Shown here piece after piece: positions 28,646-36,217 of a stretch of DNA of 64,000 nucleotides. Both the position numbers and the translations under genes were made by a program. Origin of the DNA: Geminicoccus sp. (GTDB lineage: Bacteria; Pseudomonadota; Alphaproteobacteria; UBA7985); the NCBI GenBank assembly GCA_002708995.1, contig PAPT01000042.1, forward strand, positions 44,739-108,738. The letters are read 5' to 3'. Positions within the stretch are counted from its first letter, which is position 1; every line of letters starts with the position of its first letter. The notes below the pieces were generated by a model. That model was not told the DNA's origin and did no database searches. It saw nothing but the letters and a program-made list of their open reading frames with translations.

Positions 28646-30337
28646 TCAGACCTCGTCAGCGAAGTGTTTGATGGTCAGGCGGATGGGGTTCGGCGCGGCC
28701 TGCCCCAGCCCGCAGATCGACGCGTCGACCATAGCCTGTGACAGGTCTTCGAGCAGGTCCTGATCCCAGCTTTCCCGCTCCATCAGCTTGACGGCCTTCT
28801 CGCAACCAACGCGGCAGGGCGTGCACTGCCCGCAGCTTTCGTCCTCGAAGAAGCGGAGCATGTTCAACGCGGCTTCCTTGGCGCTGTCCTGATCCGACAG
28901 GATCACGATCGCGGCCGAACCGATGAAGCTGCCGTGGGGCTGCAAGGTGTCGAAATCCATAGGCACGTCGCAGATGCTGGCCGGCAGCAGACCCGCGGAC
29001 GGGCCGCCGGGCTGGTAAGCCTTGAAGCTGTGGCCATCGAGCATGCCGCCCGCTGCTTCGATCAGGTCGAGAATGGTCGACCCGGCCGGCAGCAGCTTGA
29101 CGCCTGGCTCTTTGACCCGGCCAGAAACCGAGTACGAGCGCAGGCCCTTGCGGCCGTTCTTCTCGACGCTGTTGAGCACTTCCGGGCCCTCGCGCATCAC
29201 GCGCGCGGCCCAGTGCAGGGTCTCGACGTTGTGGACCAGCGTCGGGCGGCCGAAAACGCCCACCTGCGCCACGAAGGGCGGACGATGGCGGGGCAGGCCG
29301 CGCTTGCCTTCGATCGACTCAATCATCGCGGACTCTTCTCCGCAGATGTAGGCGCCGGCACCCCGGCGCAGATCGATATAGCCCGGCTCAACCAGCCCGG
29401 CGTCTTCGAGCGCTTTGATTTCGTTGGCGAGGATTTCCAACACCGCCGGGTATTCGTCGCGCATGTAAATGAAAGCGGTTTTCGCTTCCACCGCCCAAGC
29501 GGCGATCAGCATGCCCTCGAGGAACAGGTGCGGGGTGCGTTCGAGGTAGTAGCGATCCTTGAAGGTTCCCGGTTCGCCCTCATCCCCGTTGACGGCGAGG
29601 TAGCGCGGCCCGGCTTCGGCGCGGACGAAGGACCACTTGCGACCCGAGGGGAAGCCGGCGCCGCCCAGCCCGCGCAAGCCAGATTCCAGCACACGGTCCT
29701 GCACAGCCTCAGGGTCCATCGACCCACCGCGCAGGGCGAGCAGCTGCGCGTAGCCACCATCGGCGCAGTATGCGTCGAGGCGCTGGTAGTCGGGCATGCG
29801 ATGATGGGTGTCGCCTGCGGCGACGGCCGCCTTCACTCTCTCGGGCGTGGCGTGGTCGATATGATTGTGGCCCAGCTCGCAGGTCGGCGCGGTATCGCAG
29901 CGCCCCATGCAGGGCGCGCGCACGACCCGCACCTCATCCGGCGAGAGCTCGCCTTCCAGCGCGGTCTTGAGCGCCTGCGCACCGGCGAGTTCACAGGCCA
30001 GACTGTCACAGACGCGAACGGTCAGCGCGGGCGGCGGGGTTTCGTCTTCGCGGACGACGTCGAAGTGCGCGTAGAAGGTCGCGACCTCGTAGACTTCAGC
30101 CTGAGACAGGCGCATTTCCTCGGCCAGCGCGCGCAGATGGCGGGCGGAGAGGTGGCCAAAGTGGTCCTGCAGCAGGTGCAGGTGCTCGATCAGCAGATCG
30201 CCGCGACGGGGCCGCGATCCGAGCAGCCCGCGTACGCCCTCGAGGGAAGCGTCATCGACCTGGCGACCCTTGGGCGTCCGGCGGCCCTTGCCTTTGCCGG
30301 ATTTCCATACGCCGTCGGGCTGATCAAAAGGAGCCAT
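28646..30337 (-). CDS. fdsB: Formate dehydrogenase NADH-binding subunit, FdsG-FdsB fusion
   Basis: 563 residues joining two proteins that are separate in Cupriavidus-type operons. Residues about 30-170 are NuoE/FdsG-like with a [2Fe-2S] site (Cys110 and Cys115 in CDSLAC, then CMGRC). Residues about 190-563 are NuoF/FdsB-like: GLRGLGGAGFPSGRKW (NADH), NGDEGEPGTFKDR (FMN), and CGQCTPCRVGC ([4Fe-4S]). It takes electrons from FdsA and reduces NAD+. Ribosome site GAGGAAAG. First gene of the operon fdsGB-fdsA-fhs. I use the symbol fdsB for the fused protein. Confidence 0.92.
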   Translation of the reverse strand: MAPFDQPDGVWKSGKGKGRRTPKGRQVDDASLEGVRGLLGSRPRRGDLLIEHLHLLQDHFGHLSARHLRALAEEMRLSQAEVYEVATFYAHFDVVREDETPPPALTVRVCDSLACELAGAQALKTALEGELSPDEVRVVRAPCMGRCDTAPTCELGHNHIDHATPERVKAAVAAGDTHHRMPDYQRLDAYCADGGYAQLLALRGGSMDPEAVQDRVLESGLRGLGGAGFPSGRKWSFVRAEAGPRYLAVNGDEGEPGTFKDRYYLERTPHLFLEGMLIAAWAVEAKTAFIYMRDEYPAVLEILANEIKALEDAGLVEPGYIDLRRGAGAYICGEESAMIESIEGKRGLPRHRPPFVAQVGVFGRPTLVHNVETLHWAARVMREGPEVLNSVEKNGRKGLRSYSVSGRVKEPGVKLLPAGSTILDLIEAAGGMLDGHSFKAYQPGGPSAGLLPASICDVPMDFDTLQPHGSFIGSAAIVILSDQDSAKEAALNMLRFFEDESCGQCTPCRVGCEKAVKLMERESWDQDLLEDLSQAMVDASICGLGQAAPNPIRLTIKHFADEV

Positions 30338-30414
30338 GATGTCTTTCCTCGGGGGATTTTCGGCCGGAGGCTACTCCCTGCGCCCGGCTGTGAGCAGTCA
30401 GAAAGCAGACACTA

Positions 30415-30467
30415 AATTGCACAATTGAGACCTTTTAGGGAGCCCGGTGTCTGGCTCCATTGTACAA
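30415..30467 (-). promoter_or_regulatory. Candidate operator pair upstream of the formate operon
   Basis: ATTGCACAATTG (30416-30427) and ATTGTACAA (30459-30467) share the pattern ATTGNACAA and lie 43 bases apart, about four helical turns, between the upstream terminator and the fdsGB start. Both are near-palindromic (TTGTACAA is perfect). This spacing and symmetry fit a repressor or activator that binds two sites; the nearest family with such sites is GntR. No regulator gene adjoins. Confidence 0.35.
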
Positions 30468-30518
30468 GGGTGATTTGAGCGCAACGGTCACGCCGGTCTC
30501 CACTTACTTCGCAGTGCA

Positions 30519-30554
30519 GAAAAAGGGGGCCGCACCTGGTCTCGGCACGGCCCC
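30519..30554 (-). terminator. Terminator after the small membrane protein gene
   Basis: On the minus strand GGGGCCG (30554-30548) pairs with CGGCCCC (30532-30526) and is followed by CTTTTTCTG. It lies 27 bases beyond the stop of the gene at 30581-30949 and insulates it from the formate operon. Confidence 0.75.
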
Positions 30555-30580
30555 TCGATCGACTTCGATCGTGCGGGCAA

Positions 30581-30949
30581 TCAGGCCATGTACATGGACC
30601 ATAACTGTGCGAGCAGAGCCGCAGCGAAACCAACCGTGATGATGACCCGGTAGAAGATCCACGGCGCATTCAGCCAGTTCTGGTAACGATGCGACTTCTG
30701 TTCTTCTTCGGACAGGTCCTGAAGCACGGATCTGGCATCATCCATGGTCGCGTCGAGGCCAATGATCGCCAGCACGTTCATGAACACGATCACCGCGGTC
30801 AAGGGCACGTAGATCGCTAGGCCGCCGCTGCTGAACGCGATGGTCGCCACGGTGATGACGTTCACGACGAACGCCAGTCCCATGAAGTAGTTGAGGTTCC
30901 AGCCGACGTCGCTGAATGCGGCCTGATTGTCGATTTTGGGGGTAGCCAT
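30581..30949 (-). CDS. Small membrane protein of unknown function
   Basis: 122 residues. Two hydrophobic segments follow each other (about 20-42 and 44-64), then a charged stretch (DATMDDARSVLQDLSEEEQKSHRYQ), then a third hydrophobic segment to the C-terminus. I do not recognise the family. It has a good ribosome site (GGGAGA), its own terminator and a TATAAT box upstream, so it is a single-gene unit. A TTTGAA-type repeat in its leader resembles one before the gene at 31816-32442, which suggests shared control. Confidence 0.7.
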   Translation of the reverse strand: MATPKIDNQAAFSDVGWNLNYFMGLAFVVNVITVATIAFSSGGLAIYVPLTAVIVFMNVLAIIGLDATMDDARSVLQDLSEEEQKSHRYQNWLNAPWIFYRVIITVGFAAALLAQLWSMYMA

Positions 30950-31248
30950 GGTTCATCTCCCTGATTTGAGTGGTGTAAAGACGCATAAACGACCGAAAGG
31001 TCGGTTTCCAGATGCATTTCGAGATTTGAATATTTGAAAGTCATTATATTCCGCTCACGTCAAAACGAGATAGATGCACCGAAACCCCCTTGGTCTCGGA
31101 CCGGCTCTGGCGGACTTCAGTGGTCGAAGCGGGCTTAGGCGCTTTCATAGCCGATGAAATTCAAACTGTAGTCTATCGACGTGCGTCGGCCATCGTTCGC
31201 CGTTTTTCGGCAACGGCCGATGCCCATCAAACCCATGGAGGCTGCGCC
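30950..31248. promoter_or_regulatory. Divergent promoter region with TTTGAA repeat
   Basis: 299 bases between two divergent membrane-protein genes. On the minus strand TATAAT (31048-31043) is a perfect -10 box about 95 bases before the gene at 30949. Just downstream of it, at 31024-31039, the plus strand reads ATTTGAATATTTGAAA, a direct repeat of TTTGAA. ATRTTCAAAT, read on the minus strand, also occurs before the gene at 32442. A repressor binding there would block transcription. I found no clear -35 box. Confidence 0.4.
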
Positions 31249-31698
31249 GTGACCCTCATCATCGTTCTGAAATTCATCCATTTCTTCTCGCTTTTGCTGG
31301 CGAGTGGGATTGCAATCGGCAGCGTGGTGATCCAGCGTGCGCACCTGGCGGCCGGGGCACCGCCATCCCCGCCGACAGCCCGGGCCATGCGCAACCTCGG
31401 CCGGCTCGGTCTGCTGGGCATTAGTCTGCTGTGGGTCACTGGCGGTTTGATGCTCAACCAGATCTACGGCGGTTTCATCGTCCACGCGGCGTGGTGGGGT
31501 AACTTTGCCTTCTACGGCAAGCTGCTCGGGGCCAGCCTGATCCTGGTGCTGTCCGTGGTCATGAACCTGCACGTGGCCCGGGCCAGCGCTGCCTGGCGCC
31601 CGCCCAACGCGCAGTTGATGAGCTCGGCCACCATCCTGGGACGCATCGGTCTGTTTCTGGCACTCGCCGGGACGGCGATTGCCTTCACCGGGGCCTGA
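31249..31698 (+). CDS. Integral membrane protein of unknown function
   Basis: 149 residues from GTG 31249, with ATGGAGG ten bases upstream; a longer frame from 31090 exists but its added part is not hydrophobic and has no ribosome site. Four hydrophobic helices are visible, starting IIVLKFIHFFSLLLASGIAIGS. A His in helix 1 and the general layout resemble small CopD/DUF2214-like membrane proteins, but this is only a resemblance. It is followed by a terminator and is a single-gene unit. Confidence 0.65.
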   Translation: MTLIIVLKFIHFFSLLLASGIAIGSVVIQRAHLAAGAPPSPPTARAMRNLGRLGLLGISLLWVTGGLMLNQIYGGFIVHAAWWGNFAFYGKLLGASLILVLSVVMNLHVARASAAWRPPNAQLMSSATILGRIGLFLALAGTAIAFTGA

Positions 31699-31752
31699 TC
31701 GCCAGTCAGCGGGCAGCAGCAGCGGAACAGCAAGACCCAGAAACAAAAGAAA

Positions 31753-31780
31753 GGGCTGGCGCTAAGCCAGCCCTTCTTTG
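31753..31780 (+). terminator. Bidirectional terminator
   Basis: GGGCTGGC (31753-31760) pairs with GCCAGCCC (31766-31773) around a five-base loop. The plus-strand side continues TTCTTTG, and the minus-strand side continues TTTCTTTTGTTT. It lies between convergent genes ending at 31698 and 31816 and should serve both. Confidence 0.8.
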
Positions 31781-31815
31781 CTGATCAGTGGGTCTTGGGA
31801 GTGGGCGGGCAGAGC

Positions 31816-32442
31816 CTACATCGCTGGCCCAACCATAGATGCACCGACCAGCGCCCCGAGTGCCCCGGCATCAGCGACCGATTGCTGCCAGTCGGGCGAG
31901 GCCGACATTCCGTCCATGGCCTTACCGGCGTCAGAGAGCGAAGCGGCCTGATAGTTCACGGTCATCATCAGTGGGGCACCAAAGGCAGACACCGACATGT
32001 TGACCCCGATGTTGTAGGGCTTGGCCATCGCCTGCACGCTCGGCAGCATGTCCAGCGCCTTCTGCACGTTCTTGGCTGGGACTATATAGAAACGGTGATT
32101 GGTGAAGGGATACTTCTCCGGATCCGCTGCCCCGATGTTGCGCCAGACGCGCATGCCGTCGGTAAACTCCGATGCCGGCATGCTGGCGATTTCCCCCTGC
32201 AGCGCCATGAAGGCCGGATCAGCCATGGTCGCGCCCATGTTGGTCAGGTGTTTTTCGTAGTTCTCAGACCCGGCGTACATGACCAGTGAGCCGAAGTCAC
32301 GGCCGTAGAGCACCCGGCCGATATTCACCGTCAGGCCGTGTTCGCGCATGATCGCCGCTGCGCGCCCCATCCGGCCCATCGAAATCATCGCGCCGCCCGG
32401 GTTTGGTCGAGCGACGACTGTTGAAACAACATTCCAAGACAT
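31816..32442 (-). CDS. Unknown protein with two related halves
   Basis: 208 residues, cytoplasmic, no family recognised. The two halves look related: residues about 14-85 (helix, then RVLYGRDFGSLVMYAGSENYEKHLTNMGATMADPAF) and about 120-195 (helix, then MSVSAFGAPLMMTVNYQAASLSDAGKAMDGMSASPDW) share the order helix, strand, strand, helix with a D-P/S-x-F/W turn. That pattern fits a tandem dimeric alpha/beta-barrel (ABM or NIPSNAP-like) fold. Ribosome site GAGGAG. Its promoter holds a perfect TTTGAA-CA-TTCAAA palindrome. The gene ends at a bidirectional terminator. Confidence 0.7.
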   Translation of the reverse strand: MSWNVVSTVVARPNPGGAMISMGRMGRAAAIMREHGLTVNIGRVLYGRDFGSLVMYAGSENYEKHLTNMGATMADPAFMALQGEIASMPASEFTDGMRVWRNIGAADPEKYPFTNHRFYIVPAKNVQKALDMLPSVQAMAKPYNIGVNMSVSAFGAPLMMTVNYQAASLSDAGKAMDGMSASPDWQQSVADAGALGALVGASMVGPAM

Positions 32443-32861
32443 GATGTTCTCCTCTCCATTTGAACATTCAAATACTACGATATGCTAATAGAAATCGACG
32501 AACTTGAAAGCCTTGAGGTTCGAATTTCTTGGATTCTGGGGCGATTATTCTGCACAAATTCACAGAAATCTTGAATGAAACGGCGGAAATAATATCAATT
32601 CGATATTTTTATTCCAAAATGATGGGTGCCAAGCGGGATGAGAACGGGCGGACACTCAATGTTGCCGATCGTAGCCTCATCCATCATCCGCTTCGACATC
32701 CTCCAGGTCATGCAGGTCAGCCTGCCATGGCCAGGCGACGCCAGCGCGTTCGGGCGTCCGCGTTGGCCTTCGCCTGGATCGGGTATGCCAGTTGAAACCG
32801 CAGACAACTAATGCTGCACTGAGTCCGTGCAACAGAACGGTTTCAGGGGGAACATCACATC
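32443..32861. promoter_or_regulatory. AT-rich intergenic region with two palindromes
   Basis: 419 bases between the divergent genes at 32442 and 32862. ATTTGAA-CA-TTCAAAT (32458-32473) is a perfect 7-bp-arm palindrome directly before the minus-strand gene. AATATC-AATTC-GATATT (32591-32607) is a second dyad. From about 32460 to 32640 the sequence is clearly AT-richer than anything nearby. Frames of 70-88 codons on both strands show no family or ribosome site and I do not call them. Confidence 0.5.
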
Positions 32862-33365
32862 ATGAGCGATCAGCACATCCGTGAAGCGCAGGAGCAGGTG
32901 ATTTCGGCAATCAAGGCCGATCCGGCCGCAGCCCTTGGCACCACCGCCGCCAAGGCTGTGGTCGGTGACGGGCTGGCCTGCGAGGTCTCCGACGGTCAGC
33001 GCAGCATCATCGTCGACATGCCGCCGAGCATGGGCGGGCAGGCCAGCGGCCCGACACCCGGCTTTCACGCACGTGCCGCCGTCGCCTCCTGCGTGGCCAT
33101 CGGCATCAAGCTGACAGCGACCCGCGCCGGTATCGCGCTGGAGCAGGTCGAGGTCGATATCGAGATGGACTTCGACGATGGCGCCTCGCTCGGTCTGGGC
33201 AGCAACACCGCAGCCCCGATGCAGACCCGGCTCAATATTTCACTGAAAAGCGACGCGCCCGCTGACGAACTCAACGCCATGGTCGACCGGGCGCTGGAGG
33301 CGGATCCCTTCTTCCTCGCCCTACGCGATCCGCAGGCCGTGGTGACCAAAATCGAGAAAGCCTGA
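32862..33365 (+). CDS. OsmC-like protein
   Basis: 167 residues of the OsmC/Ohr superfamily: FHARAAVASCVAIGIKLTATRAGIALEQVEVDIEMDFDD is split here by eye into the central helix with its cysteine (ASCVAIG) and the following strand. Classical OsmC/Ohr peroxidases use two cysteines; only the helix cysteine (peroxidatic position) is clear here and I do not see the second. It may reduce organic hydroperoxides with another partner or have another role. Ribosome site AGGGGG. Single gene, with photolyase 93 bases downstream. Confidence 0.8.
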   Translation: MSDQHIREAQEQVISAIKADPAAALGTTAAKAVVGDGLACEVSDGQRSIIVDMPPSMGGQASGPTPGFHARAAVASCVAIGIKLTATRAGIALEQVEVDIEMDFDDGASLGLGSNTAAPMQTRLNISLKSDAPADELNAMVDRALEADPFFLALRDPQAVVTKIEKA

Positions 33366-33458
33366 CACACGACGCCTGAGCGTCAGGTGGGGCGAACAGC
33401 CTAGCTTGCGACAACGCGGCGGGTCGGAAAATCTGCCGGATCGCCTACTTCTGTACGC

Positions 33459-35021
33459 ATGAAGCGTGATCAAACCCTCGAGGTCGTCTGGTTCAAGCGT
33501 GATCTGCGGGTCGAAGACCACCGGCCGCTGGCGCAGGCGCAGGCGGCTGCTGAGGGCGCCGGGCAGGGGGCCGTGCTGCCGCTCTACATTGCCGAGCCCG
33601 AGTTCTGGCAGTTGCCCGATGCCTCGGCGCGGCACTGGGCCTTTGTCGCCGAAGGTCTGGAGAGCCTTCACGCCGCGCTCGGTGCGCGTGGGCAGGGGCT
33701 GTGCCTGCGCACCGGCGATGCAGTGGCGGTGCTCGAAGCCCTGAGGCAGGCTTTCCCAAAAATGCGGCTGTGGAGCCACGAAGAAACCGGCAACGCCTGG
33801 ACCTTCGCCCGGGACCGTCGGGTCGCCGCCTGGGCCAGCACGCACGGCATCGAGTGGCGCGAGATACAGCCCTCGGGCGTTATCCGGGTGCTGGAGCGGC
33901 GCGAAGGCTGGGCGCGACGCTGGGACCGGCTGATGGCTGAGCCGGTCACGCCTCCGCCGAAGGTGCTCCGGCCGGTGCCAAATATCCCGCTGGGATCGGT
34001 GCCGGATGCTGCAGCGCTGGGGTTGCTGCCTGATCTTTGCCCAGAACGCCAGCCCGGCGGCCGCGACGCGGCGCTTGAGCGCCTGAATTCCTTCCTGCAC
34101 CAGCGCGGGCAGAGCTATCGCCGTGCCATGTCCGGCCCGGCAGCCGGCGCCGCGCACTGCTCGCGCCTCTCACCACACCTCACCTGGGGTACGATTTCCA
34201 TGCGGGAGGTGACGCAGGCTGGACTGCGCCGCAGTGCCGAGGTCAAAACCGCCGGGCGTCGGGACGGCTGGACCGGATCGCTGTCGTCGTTTCAGGCGCG
34301 GCTGCACTGGCGCGACCACTTCACCCAGAAACTCGAAGACCAGCCGCGCATCGAATTCCGCAATTTCCATCCCGCCTACGATGGCCTGCGCCCGACCGAG
34401 CCCGATGCGGCGCGGCTGGCCGCCTGGTCCACGGGGGAAACCGGGCTTCCCTTCGTCGACGCCTGCATGCGCTCGCTCAATGCCACCGGCTGGATGAACT
34501 TCCGCATGCGGGCGATGCTGATGGCGGTGGCGAGCTATCACCTCTGGCTGGACTGGCGGACGCCGGGTGAACACCTTGCGCGGCAATTCACCGACTATGA
34601 GCCGGGCATTCACTGGCCGCAGGTGCAGATGCAGTCCGGCACCACCGGGATCAACACTGTCCGCATCTATAACCCGGTCAAGCAGGGCCACGATCAGGAC
34701 CCCGACGGCGCCTTTGTCCGCCGCTGGGTGCCGGAACTGCAGGGCGTGCCGGATGCCTTCATCCATGAGCCATGGCGATGGGAGCAGGCAGGCAGCCTGC
34801 TCGACCGGGCTTATCCCGCGCCGATCGTGGATCATCTGGCCGCCGCAAAGGCTGCGCGCCAGCGGATCTGGTCGGTGCGGGGGCAGGCGGGGTTCCGCAG
34901 CGAAGCACAGGCCATTCAGGACCGCCACGGCAGCCGCAAATCCGGCGTAACCGGGCCGCGACGGCGCGCCCGCAAGACCGACGCCAAGCCCTCGCCTCAG
35001 CTCGACCTGCCGCTGACCTGA
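33459..35021 (+). CDS. Photolyase/cryptochrome family protein
   Basis: 520 residues. N-terminal photolyase domain starts VVWFKRDLRVEDHRPL; the C-terminal FAD domain has SRLSPHLTWGTISMREV, TGLPFVDACMRSLNATGWMNFRMR and RIYNPVKQGHDQDPDGAFVRRW. It should bind FAD and an antenna cofactor and repair UV photoproducts in DNA with blue light. The segment HWPQVQMQSGTTGINTVRIYNP differs from the WQWxASTGTDAxPYFRIFNP of class I CPD photolyases, so it is a separate bacterial branch; I do not assign phrB. The C-terminus carries a basic tail. Confidence 0.85.
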   Translation: MKRDQTLEVVWFKRDLRVEDHRPLAQAQAAAEGAGQGAVLPLYIAEPEFWQLPDASARHWAFVAEGLESLHAALGARGQGLCLRTGDAVAVLEALRQAFPKMRLWSHEETGNAWTFARDRRVAAWASTHGIEWREIQPSGVIRVLERREGWARRWDRLMAEPVTPPPKVLRPVPNIPLGSVPDAAALGLLPDLCPERQPGGRDAALERLNSFLHQRGQSYRRAMSGPAAGAAHCSRLSPHLTWGTISMREVTQAGLRRSAEVKTAGRRDGWTGSLSSFQARLHWRDHFTQKLEDQPRIEFRNFHPAYDGLRPTEPDAARLAAWSTGETGLPFVDACMRSLNATGWMNFRMRAMLMAVASYHLWLDWRTPGEHLARQFTDYEPGIHWPQVQMQSGTTGINTVRIYNPVKQGHDQDPDGAFVRRWVPELQGVPDAFIHEPWRWEQAGSLLDRAYPAPIVDHLAAAKAARQRIWSVRGQAGFRSEAQAIQDRHGSRKSGVTGPRRRARKTDAKPSPQLDLPLT

Positions 35022-35134
35022 GCGGCTCTATAGAGCCAGCCAATGGCAGCATGGGAAAATCGGATTTTACATCCGCGACCCGGCGGGACAGTCTGAGGCT
35101 CCAGCATCCGTCTTTCTCTGCGTTGGTCGTGGTC

Positions 35135-36139
35135 ATGTCCGATACCCTCAAAATCACCCTCCTCGGTACCGGGATTCCGAACCCCGACGTGAATGCCTTT
35201 GACACTTCAACGCTGATCGAAGCCGGGGATGAGGTCGTTATGCTCGACTTTGGCCGGGGCGCCGTGATCCGGCTGGCGCAGGCGGGTTATCCGCTGGGCT
35301 ACGTCGATACCATCATCATTTCGCACTACCACTCGGACCACTTTTCCGGGCTGTTCGACCTCGCCATGACCGGGACCATCCAGCAGCCGTTTTCCAACCG
35401 GGGCGGGCAGCTGCACATCTTCGGCCCCTGGGGGATCGACGATATCGCCGAGGGCGCGTGGCAGGCGACCAAGCCCGACCGCGATATCCGGGTTGCCGAC
35501 CATGAAATCGACCCCGAACACATGCGGATCATCCGCTACAGCTGCGAACAGGAAGGGGTAGTCTACGACCGCGGCGGGCTGCGCATCATCGCCATTGAGG
35601 TCGACCACGGCGAGTTCATCCGCCCCGCCTACGCCTTCCGGGTCGAATACGGGGGGCACGTGTTCGTGCACAGCCACGACACCCGGTACAACGAAAACCT
35701 GATCGCGCAGGCGCAGGGCGTGGATGTGTTCATCCACGAGATCGCCGCTGCCGATACCTGGCTGGGCGGTTCACCCGACCCGTCGCAGGAAGCCGACGAT
35801 CTGGGCACCAACGCCCTCGTCGTTCGCACGTCCCGGGGGCAGGATCTGATGGAGCGTGCTTTACAGGCGGGTTTCCTCACCCTGACCCGTGAGGTTAATC
35901 CACGCTACATGGACAGCGTCCAGCCCCACCAGCGTAACAAGAAATACGCCGTATCCGCTCGGCATGACGGCTTGCGCGCCGAGGGCAAGACCGTGCCGCG
36001 GACCGCGCGCCTGCGGCCGGATGCGCTCCACGCCGACCTCGACCCCAGCATTGCCCGCAGCCAGTACGACGGCACCCGCGCGCGCGTCTCCGCCGGCAAG
36101 GCCAGCGAAGCGGCACCCCGCAGCCTTGTGGGCAGGTGA
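35135..36139 (+). CDS. Metallo-beta-lactamase fold hydrolase
   Basis: 334 residues from ATG 35135. LLGTGIPNPDVNAFDTSTLIEAG opens a RNase Z/arylsulfatase-like metallo-beta-lactamase domain. Metal ligands are in HYHSDH (64-69), with further His in VDHGEF and VHSHDTRYNENL. An IHEIAA segment follows. It is not a beta-lactamase in the drug sense; relatives act on RNA ends, sulfate esters, phosphonates or quorum-sensing lactones. The start has no clear ribosome site; an in-frame frame reaches back into the photolyase gene but is not credible. The last 70 residues are basic. Confidence 0.8.
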   Translation: MSDTLKITLLGTGIPNPDVNAFDTSTLIEAGDEVVMLDFGRGAVIRLAQAGYPLGYVDTIIISHYHSDHFSGLFDLAMTGTIQQPFSNRGGQLHIFGPWGIDDIAEGAWQATKPDRDIRVADHEIDPEHMRIIRYSCEQEGVVYDRGGLRIIAIEVDHGEFIRPAYAFRVEYGGHVFVHSHDTRYNENLIAQAQGVDVFIHEIAAADTWLGGSPDPSQEADDLGTNALVVRTSRGQDLMERALQAGFLTLTREVNPRYMDSVQPHQRNKKYAVSARHDGLRAEGKTVPRTARLRPDALHADLDPSIARSQYDGTRARVSAGKASEAAPRSLVGR

Positions 36140-36217
36140 CGGCATCCGGCTGGCGCTGCTAGGGTTGCTGGGACGGGTGGCGGGCCTTACTGGTCGAACA
36201 GGGAAGGGGATAGCGCG

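Noticed and set aside
25792..28671. Two long plus-strand frames (572 and 383 codons) opposite fdsA
   Set aside because: Both are antisense shadows of fdsA; they have no motifs and no ribosome sites.
31090..31248. Longer start for the membrane protein at 31249
   Set aside because: The added 53 residues are not hydrophobic, overlap the divergent promoter region and lack a ribosome site; GTG 31249 has ATGGAGG upstream.
32529..32807. Frames of 88 and 70 codons on both strands in the AT-rich gap
   Set aside because: No ribosome site or family; they overlap each other on opposite strands.
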